In this document: positions 27,601 to 35,114 of the stretch, piece after piece
Layout of the letters: each line of letters begins with the position of its first letter
Position numbering within the stretch: the stretch's first letter is position 1
Source of the DNA: Bacteroidia bacterium
Lineage (GTDB): Bacteria > Bacteroidota > Bacteroidia > J057
NCBI GenBank assembly: GCA_041391665.1
Contig: JAWKNO010000003.1
Location: forward strand, 682,001-746,000
DNA length: 64,000 nt
Direction: 5' to 3'
Program-made: the position numbers and the translations under genes
Notes under the pieces: model-generated
The model's database searches: none
Told to the model about the DNA's origin: nothing
The model's input: only the letters and a program-made list of their open reading frames with translations

Positions 27601-27876
27601 GAGTCAAAAAAGGTATTAGATGCCATTCGCTTGCTTTGCAAGGGGAAAATCGAACCCATAACTGATCTTTGTAAACTTTTGAGCGAAGAGACCGATGACT
27701 ACCACAATATGAATGAATATTCGCTGCTTTTAAAACAAAGCATCGGTACTATTTTACACACTGAGGAGGAAAAGGAAGTGCTTAGCTTATTTAAATCTGG
27801 CGGCACCGCGGCGCTGACAGATAGGTTTAGGGGAATAGAAGATTTTAAACTTATTTCATTTCTAATTGTACGATAA
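24643..27876 (+). CDS. SNF2-type helicase with N-terminal PLD-like domain
   Basis: A 1077-residue protein six bases after res. Residues 1-110 (SRLGDDLKASIKRGSKLSIAASSFSIYAYEAL) look like the phospholipase D-like domain often fused to such helicases. The motor has LADSVGLGKTFSALGI (about 272), VVIDESHNFRN (about 363), MLSATPVNNRF (about 400), VIVFTAFADTANYLYENI (about 710) and ATDCISEGQNLQ with QRFGRIDRIGS (about 790-830). Genes of this kind occur next to type III restriction systems and probably add a DNA-translocating defence activity. The operon continues without a gap into the DUF4391 gene. Confidence 0.88.
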   Translation: MKLIDNVNSRLGDDLKASIKRGSKLSIAASSFSIYAYEALKKELEKIEELRFIFSSPTFVEENLKKEVPKFFIPHLFKEVDLCGGEFELRLKNQLNQRSIAKECSKWVNEKVTFKSNKHHQLPLNGMIHVQNPGKEEYAYLNVSSFTTSDLGITHKKSFPTLIQKTDFPDSQAYLEWFNQIWENEEDLKEVTRKVQEYFANAYKENSPEFIYFITLYNIFNDFLQDISLENLPNDQIGFKDTIIWSKLYNFQKDAVIGAINKLEKYKGCILADSVGLGKTFSALGIIKYYEMRNKDVLVLCPKKLEDNWNTYRYNDKTNLLAGDRFRYDVLFHTDLSRKYGTSNGRQLENVNWGNYGLVVIDESHNFRNNNANADRENRYQALLRKVIKEGIETKVLMLSATPVNNRFNDLRNQLALAYEGNSESIDRKLDTDMGIEVVFRRAQQAFNVWSKLSAVQRTTESLLEMLDFDFFEILDSLTIARSRKHITTYYDTTAIGKFPTRNKPVSIQSPLTENDEITYKEIAERLILLNLSIYTPLNYILPSKLSAYRSLYEKAVRSGGGKLSQIDRDNSLRILMRINLLKRLESSVDSFRITLEGIIFQIEQALKIIKNGSQGEYEGIHAKMNDEEFDWEADWGDEESVIGKKVKVHIADMDTRKWEEDLQEDYSLLNELWNHIVDIRGENDYKLQKLISLLDKKNAEPFNADNKKVIVFTAFADTANYLYENIAGYLKDAYGLNSALITGSRKITNAQNIPANLNPLLTCFSPVSKDKARLYPGIWESIDLLIATDCISEGQNLQDCDYLINYDIHWNPVRIIQRFGRIDRIGSINDSITMVNFWPDVTLDAYINLKQRVESRMLISNMASTGDDNILNTDEKDLEYRKIQLQKLQDEVIDLEDLREGVSITDLGLNDFRVDLSNYIKTYGEIASLPEGLHAAVKATETLPPGVIFVLRNVNSSVNINKLNRLHPYYLVYLKKSGELYLNHVESKKVLDAIRLLCKGKIEPITDLCKLLSEETDDYHNMNEYSLLLKQSIGTILHTEEEKEVLSLFKSGGTAALTDRFRGIEDFKLISFLIVR

Positions 27877-28545
27877 GTGGAAATATTTAGTCTTCCATAT
27901 ACGACAAAAGTAAATAGGGTAATACCTAAAAATGCTTTTGATAATTATACCAATACGAAACAAAAAAAACTGTTTACTGATTGCATAGCCAGGATCACAT
28001 GGACACATAAAATTTCAACGGATACTGTCAATCTTGACTTTAAAGATATTAAGGAAATCCAGGTTTTTACGGTCGAACTTAAAGTTAAAGAAGATATTAA
28101 GCAGGTTCTGGATATTATAGACAAAGCTATTCCTTATATTATTATTTTTATCGTAGTGTACGATAGCCAAATTTATTTTTCAACCTCCGCAAAACACCAA
28201 CATCCCCTAAATGAGCATAATGCAATTGTCGATTGGACATTCAAAACCGGTTGGTTTCAGCTTCCAGATAACCAATACAAGTTGCAGCTAAAGAAAAGCC
28301 TTGACGCCGTATATCTGGATTTTTGTGCTCAATTGTCTATTAGTGGGAAGCTCTCACCTCATTCCCTTCAAAAGCTTATTGATTTCGAAAAAAATATTTT
28401 CTCGCTCCAAAAGGAAATCGCTAAAGTAAAATCTGCAATGACTAACTCGAGACAGTTTAATGAAAAAGTTGAACTCAATTTAAAATTGAAGAGATTAGAA
28501 AAGGAACTGAACACCATTCATCCCCCTTCTTCAGATTCTCTTTAA
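27877..28545 (+). CDS. DUF4391 family protein
   Basis: A 222-residue protein that starts with GTG immediately after the helicase stop codon, with no spacing, so translation is likely coupled. I recognise it as DUF4391: an N-terminal TKVNRVIPKNAF, a central FTVELKVKEDIKQVLDIIDKAIPYIIIFIV beta-helix core, YFSTSAKHQH and a C-terminal coiled coil. The family is commonly found beside restriction-type helicases and methyltransferases, and its activity is not established. It is the last gene of the restriction island; a convergent WYL gene follows after 108 bp. Confidence 0.8.
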   Translation: MEIFSLPYTTKVNRVIPKNAFDNYTNTKQKKLFTDCIARITWTHKISTDTVNLDFKDIKEIQVFTVELKVKEDIKQVLDIIDKAIPYIIIFIVVYDSQIYFSTSAKHQHPLNEHNAIVDWTFKTGWFQLPDNQYKLQLKKSLDAVYLDFCAQLSISGKLSPHSLQKLIDFEKNIFSLQKEIAKVKSAMTNSRQFNEKVELNLKLKRLEKELNTIHPPSSDSL

Positions 28546-28653
28546 ATTCTCCGACATTCTTCGCGGTGGCTAATCTCTCTGTCTTTAGGTTTGCATGGAG
28601 AAAAGGAAAACCTGCCAGAATTGGGCCTGTAGCATTTGTGGTTTTGGTAAAGG

Positions 28654-29667
28654 TCATTTATACTGCTTCAGCGCTTCCCCTAGCCTATTTTTTATGGCCT
28701 TGGTAAGGGTCAATGGCTGTATAACAGCAACGCTGTCCGCATACGAAAGTATTAACCTTTCCAGCTCATAGTTGATGATAATATGCAATGTTACTTCCAG
28801 GGTATTAATATCAATCCATTTTGATTTTTGTGAACCGTGAAGCGGCTTGGTTTCCATATAGTTTCCTGTTCTACCTGTAAAATGTAAAATTACTTTTTCA
28901 GGTTCTGCATCAATGGGCTTTGTAACTCCGATAATTTCTTCAAAATATTCCAGCCAGTCTATCTTATTGTTTTTCTGATACTGCCCTTTTATTTCCTTAA
29001 TTGAAACGATGCGGTCTATAGCCAGATTCCAATCATACTTTTCCTTTTCAGGATTATAGCCAAACAAGAACCAACGATTATTGTATTGCTTCAAAAAGTA
29101 AGGATGAATCACAATATCAAAAGGAGTATCATTCTCAAATGGCTGATAGCTAATAGAAAGCACCTTTTTGTAAAAAATGGCATTATGTAAAGGTCCCAGG
29201 TGCTCAATACCCTTCAGGTATTGGTTGCTGTCAAACTCCATAATAGTAGCGGATACCTCATCAGAAGCAATTCCCTGTTGTAATTTAGGAACCAGTTCAT
29301 TTACCCATTCAAATTGAGGCATACCCCTGAACTGTGAAAGTATATCCACCGCAGCTTTCAATTGATTAATTTCGACTTCGTTCAAAGGCATATTGTTGAT
29401 AGAGAAAGACATGTCTGCATACCGGTAATAAACCTTTTTCCCATCACGAAGCTTGTTAAGTTCTATGCTCCACCCTTCCTTGCTTTCCATAAAAGCAATA
29501 TCTTCAAATATCTGCCTTCTGCTGATTCCATTTGATCCAGGGTCAATTTCAAGTAGCACAATTTCACATTCTGCAATCAGGTCATCAATAAAATATCTTC
29601 TTCCCGGATTCCTGAAGCATTTATCCAGTACTTTATAGCGTATAAGGGCATTTTTATTCGTCGCCAT
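28654..29667 (-). CDS. WYL-domain transcriptional regulator
   Basis: A 337-residue regulator. Residues 1-90 form a winged helix with an extended N-terminal part (YKVLDKCFRNPGRRYFIDDLI, ISRRQIFEDIAFM); residues 150-260 hold a WYL domain, in which the namesake triplet is RWFLFGYNPEK, and the C-terminal WCX-like region (ERLILSYADSVAVIQPLTL) follows. WYL proteins of this layout (BrxR/CapW type) repress defence operons until a nucleic acid or nucleotide ligand binds. The gene is divergent from the RT gene, and palindromes of one family lie in the spacer and again at 35090, so it probably represses the RT module and itself. Confidence 0.88.
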   Translation of the reverse strand: MATNKNALIRYKVLDKCFRNPGRRYFIDDLIAECEIVLLEIDPGSNGISRRQIFEDIAFMESKEGWSIELNKLRDGKKVYYRYADMSFSINNMPLNEVEINQLKAAVDILSQFRGMPQFEWVNELVPKLQQGIASDEVSATIMEFDSNQYLKGIEHLGPLHNAIFYKKVLSISYQPFENDTPFDIVIHPYFLKQYNNRWFLFGYNPEKEKYDWNLAIDRIVSIKEIKGQYQKNNKIDWLEYFEEIIGVTKPIDAEPEKVILHFTGRTGNYMETKPLHGSQKSKWIDINTLEVTLHIIINYELERLILSYADSVAVIQPLTLTKAIKNRLGEALKQYK

Positions 29668-29724
29668 AATCTAAACCTTTATGCTGTGCAGAGACACTTC
29701 ATCTATAAGATTTCTATTTGCTTT

Positions 29725-29760
29725 CAATTAACTGTGTCTCACAAGGCACAAAGTTAATTG
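29725..29760. promoter_or_regulatory. Imperfect palindrome in the WYL/RT spacer
   Basis: CAATTAACTGTG and CACAAAGTTAATTG form an inverted repeat with one small slip. It lies about 60 bp in front of the WYL gene start and 15 bp from the stronger operator at 29775. It may be a second, weaker site for the same regulator; a half-site CTGTGCA occurs at 29684. Confidence 0.5.
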
Positions 29761-29768
29761 AAAATAAT

Positions 29769-29776
29769 TACTTTTG
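29769..29776 (+). promoter_or_regulatory. Candidate -7 promoter element for the RT transcript
   Basis: TACTTTTG matches the Bacteroidota -7 consensus TAnnTTTG, although no well-spaced -33 TTG is visible. It touches the palindromic operator at 29775-29793, so a bound repressor would cover the transcription start. A transcript from here would begin just ahead of the candidate retron RNA. Confidence 0.45.
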
Positions 29777-29793
29777 TGCAGTTACACTGCACA
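29775..29793. promoter_or_regulatory. Palindromic operator 1 of the RT module
   Basis: TGTGCAG-TTACA-CTGCACA, a perfect seven-bp inverted repeat. The same sequence with one substitution occurs at 35090-35108. It overlaps the candidate promoter of the RT gene and is the best candidate binding site for the WYL regulator at 28654. Confidence 0.75.
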
Positions 29794-29815
29794 GTTGGAA
29801 TATTACTTTGCACAT

Positions 29816-30058
29816 GGTTCTTTGAAAGCCTGCTGCACGATATTGATTTGTGCCAACTGGAAGCCTTCGCAAGAAGGTTTCAGATCGGTTGGTGTTCCGG
29901 AGCAATCCGGGATGAATGTTTCTAGGTAATTGTCTTTTATATACTTCTGTAAGCTATATAAAGATAGATTATGTCGAAATATTATTATTTATTATTTATG
30001 GACATAGACAAAGGTTGGGTTCATCAACAAAGAATAATGCAGCAGGCTTCATTGAACC
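29816..30058 (+). ncRNA. Candidate retron msr-msd RNA
   Basis: The ends are complementary over about 19 pairs: GCCTGCTGCA (29828-29837) pairs with TGCAGCAGGC (30038-30047), extended by AA/TT, TG/CA and GGTTC/GAACC (29816-29820 with 30054-30058) around one bulged A and a 2x2 mismatch. Such a1/a2 arms, ending about ten bases before the RT gene, are what retron RNAs show. Inside are a stem GAAGCCTTC (29860) with GAAGGTTTC (to 29881) closed by an outer CCAAC/GTTGG, a CCGG/CCGG stem near 29900, and in the second half TTTATATA/TATATAAA (29936-29962) and TATGTC/GACATA. The branching guanosine cannot be assigned by eye. Confidence 0.6.
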
Positions 30059-30067
30059 CTTATTAAA

Positions 30068-32278
30068 ATGATGAAACTGGAACAAGCGCATATCGACCAA
30101 ATCAGAACTGCTTTTGAAAAAATGCAGTCCAGGGGAGATTTTCTTCATTTATTGAATGAAGCGAAACCGCTGGTTTATGGAGAGAAGGCTGTTCCATTTG
30201 AATTGAAACAGCTAAGCTGGTATGCCAATCCAAAACTAGGGGGAAAGCGATATACGGAATTTAAAATCAAGAAAAAATCAGGTGCAGAACGCTCCATACA
30301 TGCACCCGTTAAAGGGCTAAAATCTCTTCAAAAGACCTTGAGTTTTGTGCTTCAATGTGTTTTTGAACCGCACCATGCAGCGATGGGTTTTGTTAGAGAT
30401 AGATCAATAGTGGATAATGCCAAATTGCATGTTGGTAGTAAGTTTGTGTATAATATCGACCTGAAAGATTTTTTCCCTTCAGTTGATCAGGCAAGGGTGT
30501 GGAAATGTTTACAGTTAAAACCATTTAACCTAAATAAAGTAACTTCTGCGAATACAAGTCGCCTGGATATTGCGAATATCATTGCATCATTGTGCTGTAC
30601 CACAATGGAGGTAGAACGCAAGAACGGAGCAGGTGAATGGGAAAAAGTAACACGCAATGTACTTCCGCAGGGAGCTCCTACCTCACCAATTATAACAAAC
30701 ATCGTTTGCCAACGGCTGGATTATTTACTCTCAGCGGTGGCCAAGCGTTTTGGCCTAAAATACAGCCGTTATGCCGATGACATCACTTTTAGTTCCATGC
30801 ACAATGTGTATCAACCGGATAGTGAGTTTTTGAAGGAGTTGCACAGGATCATTGCAGAGCAAAACTTTCACATTAAAGAAAGTAAAACCCGTTTGCAAAA
30901 AGATGGCTACCGTAAAGAAGTAACCGGCCTGTTGGTGAATGAAAAAGCCAATGTGCAGCAGCGATACATCAAGCAATTGCGTATGTGGCTTTATTACTGG
31001 GAAAGGTATGGTTACGAAAGAGCATCAGGGTTCTTTTTACAGCAATACATTGCCGACAAAGGCCATGTAAAGAATGGCAAGCCAGATATGGCAAATGTTA
31101 TTTCCGGCAAACTTGATTACCTGAAAATGGTTAGGGGGGCGGATAATGAATTGTATCAGAAACTCAAAACCAGATTTGAAAAGCTTACAGGGAAAGTTGC
31201 AACTGTATCAAAAAACCTAATTGAAATTGAGGAGGCCGATATAAGTAATACACCTTTGATGAAGCTATTGCTTGGCCTTACTGAACAACCTATGGTTGTT
31301 TCAGAGGAGAAAATTATTGATGTTCCTACTAAGGTTAAAGCTGAAGAAAAACCAATACCTGTGTTTCATAAACCTAAAGAGTTGGTTGCGCTTTTGAAAA
31401 ATTTCTCTGTAAATGATAGTGCTTTAAAATACACAACACATAGTTGGGATGCTGGCCGAGATGCTAACATGTTTAAAGATTTATCTGAATTTCTATCAAT
31501 TGCCAAATCTCAGTATAGCAAGTTTAGTTATGCCTTAAAGGGGCTTAGTGAAAACCTAAATGGAAAGATTTATAACTTTTTATTCAATAAGGAGATAGCC
31601 AAATCCGGATGGGGTGATATAAATCCAAAGAAACGTATTTACTTCGGATGGAGTTCGCCTGAATTACTTGAAGCTTGTAAAAATGATATTTCATTAAACC
31701 CTGAAGATTTCATTCTGCCGGAGAAGTTTCAGATTCAGCGGTCTGGGAAAACACTACAAAAGTTTAAACACATAATAGATGTGTTTAAGAATGAGATTGA
31801 AGTTAGAGATGAAAATTCCGCTTTGCTAAACCTTATTCTTCAAAAGCATGATAATTATTTAATTAGTTTTTCTGCCCCTAAGGTTTCTAATCTGGAAAAC
31901 AAAACCTTTTATACTGACATACAATGGCTCGGTAAAGCCCTTGATTTAATTTTTGAAGGAATACAAAAATACCCTCAGCATCCAGTTGTGGAATATGCTG
32001 TAACTGAAAATAATAATGACAGATTGGTTCTTACCATTCTACATCGTAATTCTTTTAAGAACGGCTTGTCAATTTATGATGATAAGCTAAATCTTAAACG
32101 GGGTGACTTTAGCACCATAAAAGATAAGTTACAAAATCTATGTGATTGGTGCATAGAATCTGAATTTGCTGAAGGTGCATACCGCATTAATTATCTCGTA
32201 TCGGACAATGAAAATCCGGCATATGAAAAAATAATGTCAGCAGAGGGCTTTAAACACATACTAACCTTTTATAAATAG
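30068..32278 (+). CDS. Retron-type reverse transcriptase with C-terminal extension
   Basis: A 736-residue protein whose first 370 residues are a retron-type reverse transcriptase. Retron hallmarks are the NAxxH motif as NAKLH (117-121) and VTG (285-287); the catalytic set is YNIDLKDFFPS (D131), LPQGAPTSP (199-207) and YADD (235-238), and GKLDYLKMVRG (347-357) closes the thumb. Residues of about 375-736 form an extension I do not recognise; it has no obvious nuclease or protease motif. Retron RTs prime on a folded RNA to make multicopy single-stranded DNA that guards a toxic effector. Two receiver-type genes follow in the same operon, one with a HEPN motif. Confidence 0.88.
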   Translation: MMKLEQAHIDQIRTAFEKMQSRGDFLHLLNEAKPLVYGEKAVPFELKQLSWYANPKLGGKRYTEFKIKKKSGAERSIHAPVKGLKSLQKTLSFVLQCVFEPHHAAMGFVRDRSIVDNAKLHVGSKFVYNIDLKDFFPSVDQARVWKCLQLKPFNLNKVTSANTSRLDIANIIASLCCTTMEVERKNGAGEWEKVTRNVLPQGAPTSPIITNIVCQRLDYLLSAVAKRFGLKYSRYADDITFSSMHNVYQPDSEFLKELHRIIAEQNFHIKESKTRLQKDGYRKEVTGLLVNEKANVQQRYIKQLRMWLYYWERYGYERASGFFLQQYIADKGHVKNGKPDMANVISGKLDYLKMVRGADNELYQKLKTRFEKLTGKVATVSKNLIEIEEADISNTPLMKLLLGLTEQPMVVSEEKIIDVPTKVKAEEKPIPVFHKPKELVALLKNFSVNDSALKYTTHSWDAGRDANMFKDLSEFLSIAKSQYSKFSYALKGLSENLNGKIYNFLFNKEIAKSGWGDINPKKRIYFGWSSPELLEACKNDISLNPEDFILPEKFQIQRSGKTLQKFKHIIDVFKNEIEVRDENSALLNLILQKHDNYLISFSAPKVSNLENKTFYTDIQWLGKALDLIFEGIQKYPQHPVVEYAVTENNNDRLVLTILHRNSFKNGLSIYDDKLNLKRGDFSTIKDKLQNLCDWCIESEFAEGAYRINYLVSDNENPAYEKIMSAEGFKHILTFYK

Positions 32279-32281
32279 AAG

Positions 32282-32965
32282 ATGAAAATTGCCATAATTG
32301 AAGATAGAATAGCACGCCTTGAACAGTATACTGATTTTGAGTTGAAGAAATGCAAATCAGTTACAATAATTACAGGTTTAGAATTTGATAACCTTATAGG
32401 CTCTTTTAAGAGTAATAATACAAAACCACTTGATCAATATGAATGTATTGCAAGTCACCGGTCTGCTTTATCAAATGAAGTAAGAGATACACTAAAGGAA
32501 TATTGCAGAATAAATAGAAAGCCCTTGATTTTCTTTTCCGGTGGTATTACAACAAGTGTTTTGAAAGATTTAGATTTCCCCTTTCTGCATATTAATTCAA
32601 AAGAGTTTTATTCTGAGAATCTTAAATTATTTATTGAAGCTTTTGAAGAAAGTAATGCTGTTAATTTATTGGTACTGCAGTTTGGCAAGAAGTGGAAATT
32701 GAGTTTGCTTCTTAACCTGAGGAATAATATTGCGGTGGCTTTAAATAAGGAAGCGTTAAGAGTACAATTCCCGGATTCTGAAATTGATGACAGTGAATTG
32801 ATTAAAAGGGTGAGAGACTTGCAAATTAATAACGCAATAAAAGCAGACTTAATAAATGAGAAAACGAATGTAATTTTTTCAGGTGATGACTTAACACCGA
32901 TTTCTTTTGACCAGGTTCAGGATATAAAATACGTAATTGACAGAGTAATAAATGAAATGGCATGA
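32282..32965 (+). CDS. Degenerate receiver-domain-like protein
   Basis: A 227-residue protein three bases after the RT gene. MKIAIIEDR at the N-terminus and PLIFFSGGITTSVLKDLDFPFLHI near residue 80-105 follow the receiver fold (beta1 with acidic ED, beta4 with a small residue, beta5), but the strand that should carry the phosphorylated aspartate reads YECIASHRSAL, without it. The C-terminal 110 residues are helical (LSLLLNLRNNIAVALNKEA). It is likely a pseudo-receiver that binds the partner encoded next. The stop overlaps the start of that gene by four bases. I know of no close family. Confidence 0.6.
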   Translation: MKIAIIEDRIARLEQYTDFELKKCKSVTIITGLEFDNLIGSFKSNNTKPLDQYECIASHRSALSNEVRDTLKEYCRINRKPLIFFSGGITTSVLKDLDFPFLHINSKEFYSENLKLFIEAFEESNAVNLLVLQFGKKWKLSLLLNLRNNIAVALNKEALRVQFPDSEIDDSELIKRVRDLQINNAIKADLINEKTNVIFSGDDLTPISFDQVQDIKYVIDRVINEMA

Positions 32966-34725
32966 AAAAACTTTTAATACATAGCAATAACACCTCTTTC
33001 AACAATACCGAATTATTTCCGTTGGCGGAGCAGTTTGTATTTGATGTAGACTTTGACAAGGATGTTGATTTTTACATAAATGAAAATCTGACTGATGGTG
33101 GTCTGAAGCAAAAACTTGAAAAATGTGATATCGTTTTCATTAAAGTATCTCTATCGAAGAACTATTTAGAATACCTTGGTTTGAGATTGGCATATCATAT
33201 TAGATTGACAAAGAGCATAGGAACAAAAGCTTATATGCCAATTGTTTTTATTGCTGAAGAAAGTTTCCAATACTTGGGTTTAACACATCCTGAGCCTTCA
33301 ATATTTTTTACTAAAGGTATATATCTTATAAAGGAGTCGCTGGATGATTATAAAAAAACATTGAAATGGTTTATTGATGGAAGGATAAAGCCTTTGGATG
33401 ATTTTTCTTCGTTTGTAAATTCAATAATTATAAATCCGCCTTCAAATTATCTTTCTCACCATTCTATTGCAAATGAATGGAGTATTTTAAGATGGGCAAA
33501 GGTGCTTGGTATAGCCACTGAAGTAGAAGCTTTAAAAGATGTAAGGATTAATATTGAAAGCTTATTGTATTACAAATTTCTTCAAGCTAAGTATCCGATA
33601 GAAGCAGAGCCAGATAAGGCAGCTTTTAAAATAAATGGGAAAGGTCGTATTCTTTATATTGATGATGAGTGGAATAAAGGATGGAATGTAGTTTTATCAA
33701 ATTATTTTGCTACATCATCTACGGAAATCAAGTTCGAAACTTTGAAGTACGATTTTAAGGACAGGTCGCATCAGGATATTTTAAAAGAATGCGATAAGAA
33801 AATTCAAAGTTTTAAACCGGATGTAGTTTTATTGGATTTGCGTTTGTCCGATTCCGATTTTACAAATTCTCACAATTCATCGCTTTTAACCGGATACAAA
33901 GTACTGAATGCAATAAAATTAATCAATCCCGGTATCCAGGTAATAATATTTACAGCTTCCAATAAAGTGTGGAATTTATTAGAGTTGCAAGCTAATGGTG
34001 CTGATGGGTTTCTTTTAAAGGAATCTCCTGAATTGACAATCAATAGTTCATATACTTACGAAGCTTTAAGTTCATTAAGTAAACAAATTACAATTTGTTT
34101 GTCAAACGCTTACCTCAAAGAGATATGGAATTTGTTTGAGGAAATAAAGAAAGTATTTTCTAAGAATCCATTGACAACTAAGTACTTTCCAAGGCACTTA
34201 AAGGAACAATTAAATGGTATTAAATATCAAAATCTACTACTCCAGGAGTTAGATGCAATTTTTGAAATACTTAAAACAAATAATGAAAACAGATATGGTA
34301 TGGCGATGATAATGCTGTATAAAATATTGGAATACCTAAATGAGATTTTTTATCAGAAAATTGCATGGGATGAGCCGCCAAAATTTTTTGACAACGTACC
34401 TGTAGATTATTTTGATAAAAACTCAAAAGCATGGAAAAAGCCAACAGATCGTTTAGATTATTATAATAGGGAGAAAAGGGTTAAAGAACAAATTAGAATA
34501 AAACCCGAATGGTTAAAATCTACTTTAAACAAGACCCTAAATCTTGCTGTGAAAAAACTTAACATTACAGATGATAGTATCTTAATCGATTTAATTTCTC
34601 TTTCTGATTACCGTAATGATTTCATCCATTCAGATTCCTCAAAGAGAAGTATGTTAAAAGTTTTGCAGTCGAAAGAAATTTTGAAATGGTCAACTTCTGT
34701 TACAAGTATAATTAAAAATCTGTAA
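32962..34725 (+). CDS. Receiver-HEPN protein, candidate RNase effector
   Basis: A 587-residue protein in three parts. Residues 1-145 resemble a second, degenerate receiver-like alpha/beta domain. Residues 228-380 are a true receiver: ILYIDDE (D234, D235), VVLLDLRL (D292, the phosphoacceptor), FTAS (T331) and LLKES (K353) are all in place. Residues 390-587 are all helical and end with SLSDYRNDFIHSD, in which R551 and H556 match the R-N-x3-H active site of HEPN ribonucleases. The natural reading is a ribonuclease toxin whose activity depends on the receiver. No partner histidine kinase is in the operon. The receiver is certain; HEPN is a motif-based inference. Confidence 0.7.
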   Translation: MKKLLIHSNNTSFNNTELFPLAEQFVFDVDFDKDVDFYINENLTDGGLKQKLEKCDIVFIKVSLSKNYLEYLGLRLAYHIRLTKSIGTKAYMPIVFIAEESFQYLGLTHPEPSIFFTKGIYLIKESLDDYKKTLKWFIDGRIKPLDDFSSFVNSIIINPPSNYLSHHSIANEWSILRWAKVLGIATEVEALKDVRINIESLLYYKFLQAKYPIEAEPDKAAFKINGKGRILYIDDEWNKGWNVVLSNYFATSSTEIKFETLKYDFKDRSHQDILKECDKKIQSFKPDVVLLDLRLSDSDFTNSHNSSLLTGYKVLNAIKLINPGIQVIIFTASNKVWNLLELQANGADGFLLKESPELTINSSYTYEALSSLSKQITICLSNAYLKEIWNLFEEIKKVFSKNPLTTKYFPRHLKEQLNGIKYQNLLLQELDAIFEILKTNNENRYGMAMIMLYKILEYLNEIFYQKIAWDEPPKFFDNVPVDYFDKNSKAWKKPTDRLDYYNREKRVKEQIRIKPEWLKSTLNKTLNLAVKKLNITDDSILIDLISLSDYRNDFIHSDSSKRSMLKVLQSKEILKWSTSVTSIIKNL

Positions 34726-34730
34726 ATTCT

Positions 34731-35078
34731 ATGCAACTCACAGCCAAACTCACGCAGCTGCTTCCAATCCAAACCGGTACAGGTAAAAATGGAGAATGGA
34801 AAAAACAAGATATCATTGTTGAAACAGATGGTCAGTACCCTAAAAAAGTATGCGTCTCAATTTGGGGAGATAAGATCAATGAAGGTCAATTGCAAATCGG
34901 TAACTCATTGCAAATTGATTTTGACATCGAAAGCAGGGAATACAACAGTAAATGGTATACCGATATTAAAGCATGGAAAATAGAGGTAGCAGGTACAGGC
35001 ACTCAAAACACTTCTGATAATACCGTTAATACGGATGATTTTATTCCAAATGGTGAAGACGATATATTGCCTTTTTAA
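34731..35078 (+). CDS. DUF3127 OB-fold single-strand-binding-like protein
   Basis: A 115-residue protein with the DUF3127 pattern: LTAKLTQLLPIQTGTGKNG, EWKKQDIIVETDGQYPKKV, SIWGDKI and FDIESREYNSKWYTDIKAWKIE, followed by an acidic tail ending DDILPF. The tail resembles the acidic C-terminal tip of SSB proteins, which recruits partner enzymes (SSB ends DDDIPF). It probably binds single-stranded DNA, which would fit a locus whose RT makes such DNA and whose next gene is a RecD-like helicase. The gene lies five bases behind the HEPN gene and is followed by an operator. Confidence 0.82.
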   Translation: MQLTAKLTQLLPIQTGTGKNGEWKKQDIIVETDGQYPKKVCVSIWGDKINEGQLQIGNSLQIDFDIESREYNSKWYTDIKAWKIEVAGTGTQNTSDNTVNTDDFIPNGEDDILPF

Positions 35079-35083
35079 AAATA

Positions 35084-35114
35084 TTAAACTGTGCAGTTAC
35101 ACCGCACAGTTTAA
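35084..35114. promoter_or_regulatory. Palindromic operator 2 of the RT module
   Basis: TTAAACTGTGC and GCACAGTTTAA are perfect 11-bp arms around nine bases. The core 35090-35108 equals operator 1 (29775) except for one C/T change, and the match continues for three bases beyond it. It lies 29 bp before the helicase start at 35143, giving the helicase-TPR half its own regulated promoter. Confidence 0.75.

Noticed and set aside
17152..28545. BREX or DISARM system
   Set aside because: The methyltransferase is a type III Mod followed by a Res with a PD-ExK end. No pglZ, brxL, brxC, drmA or drmB-like gene is present, and the extra helicase and DUF4391 genes fit better as accessories of the type III locus.
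12564..32278. Diversity-generating retroelement (Avd-like four-helix-bundle genes plus an RT)
   Set aside because: The RT has retron motifs (NAKLH, VTG, YADD), the four-helix-bundle genes are 10 kb or more away in their own repeats, and I see no template/variable repeat pair or variable target gene.
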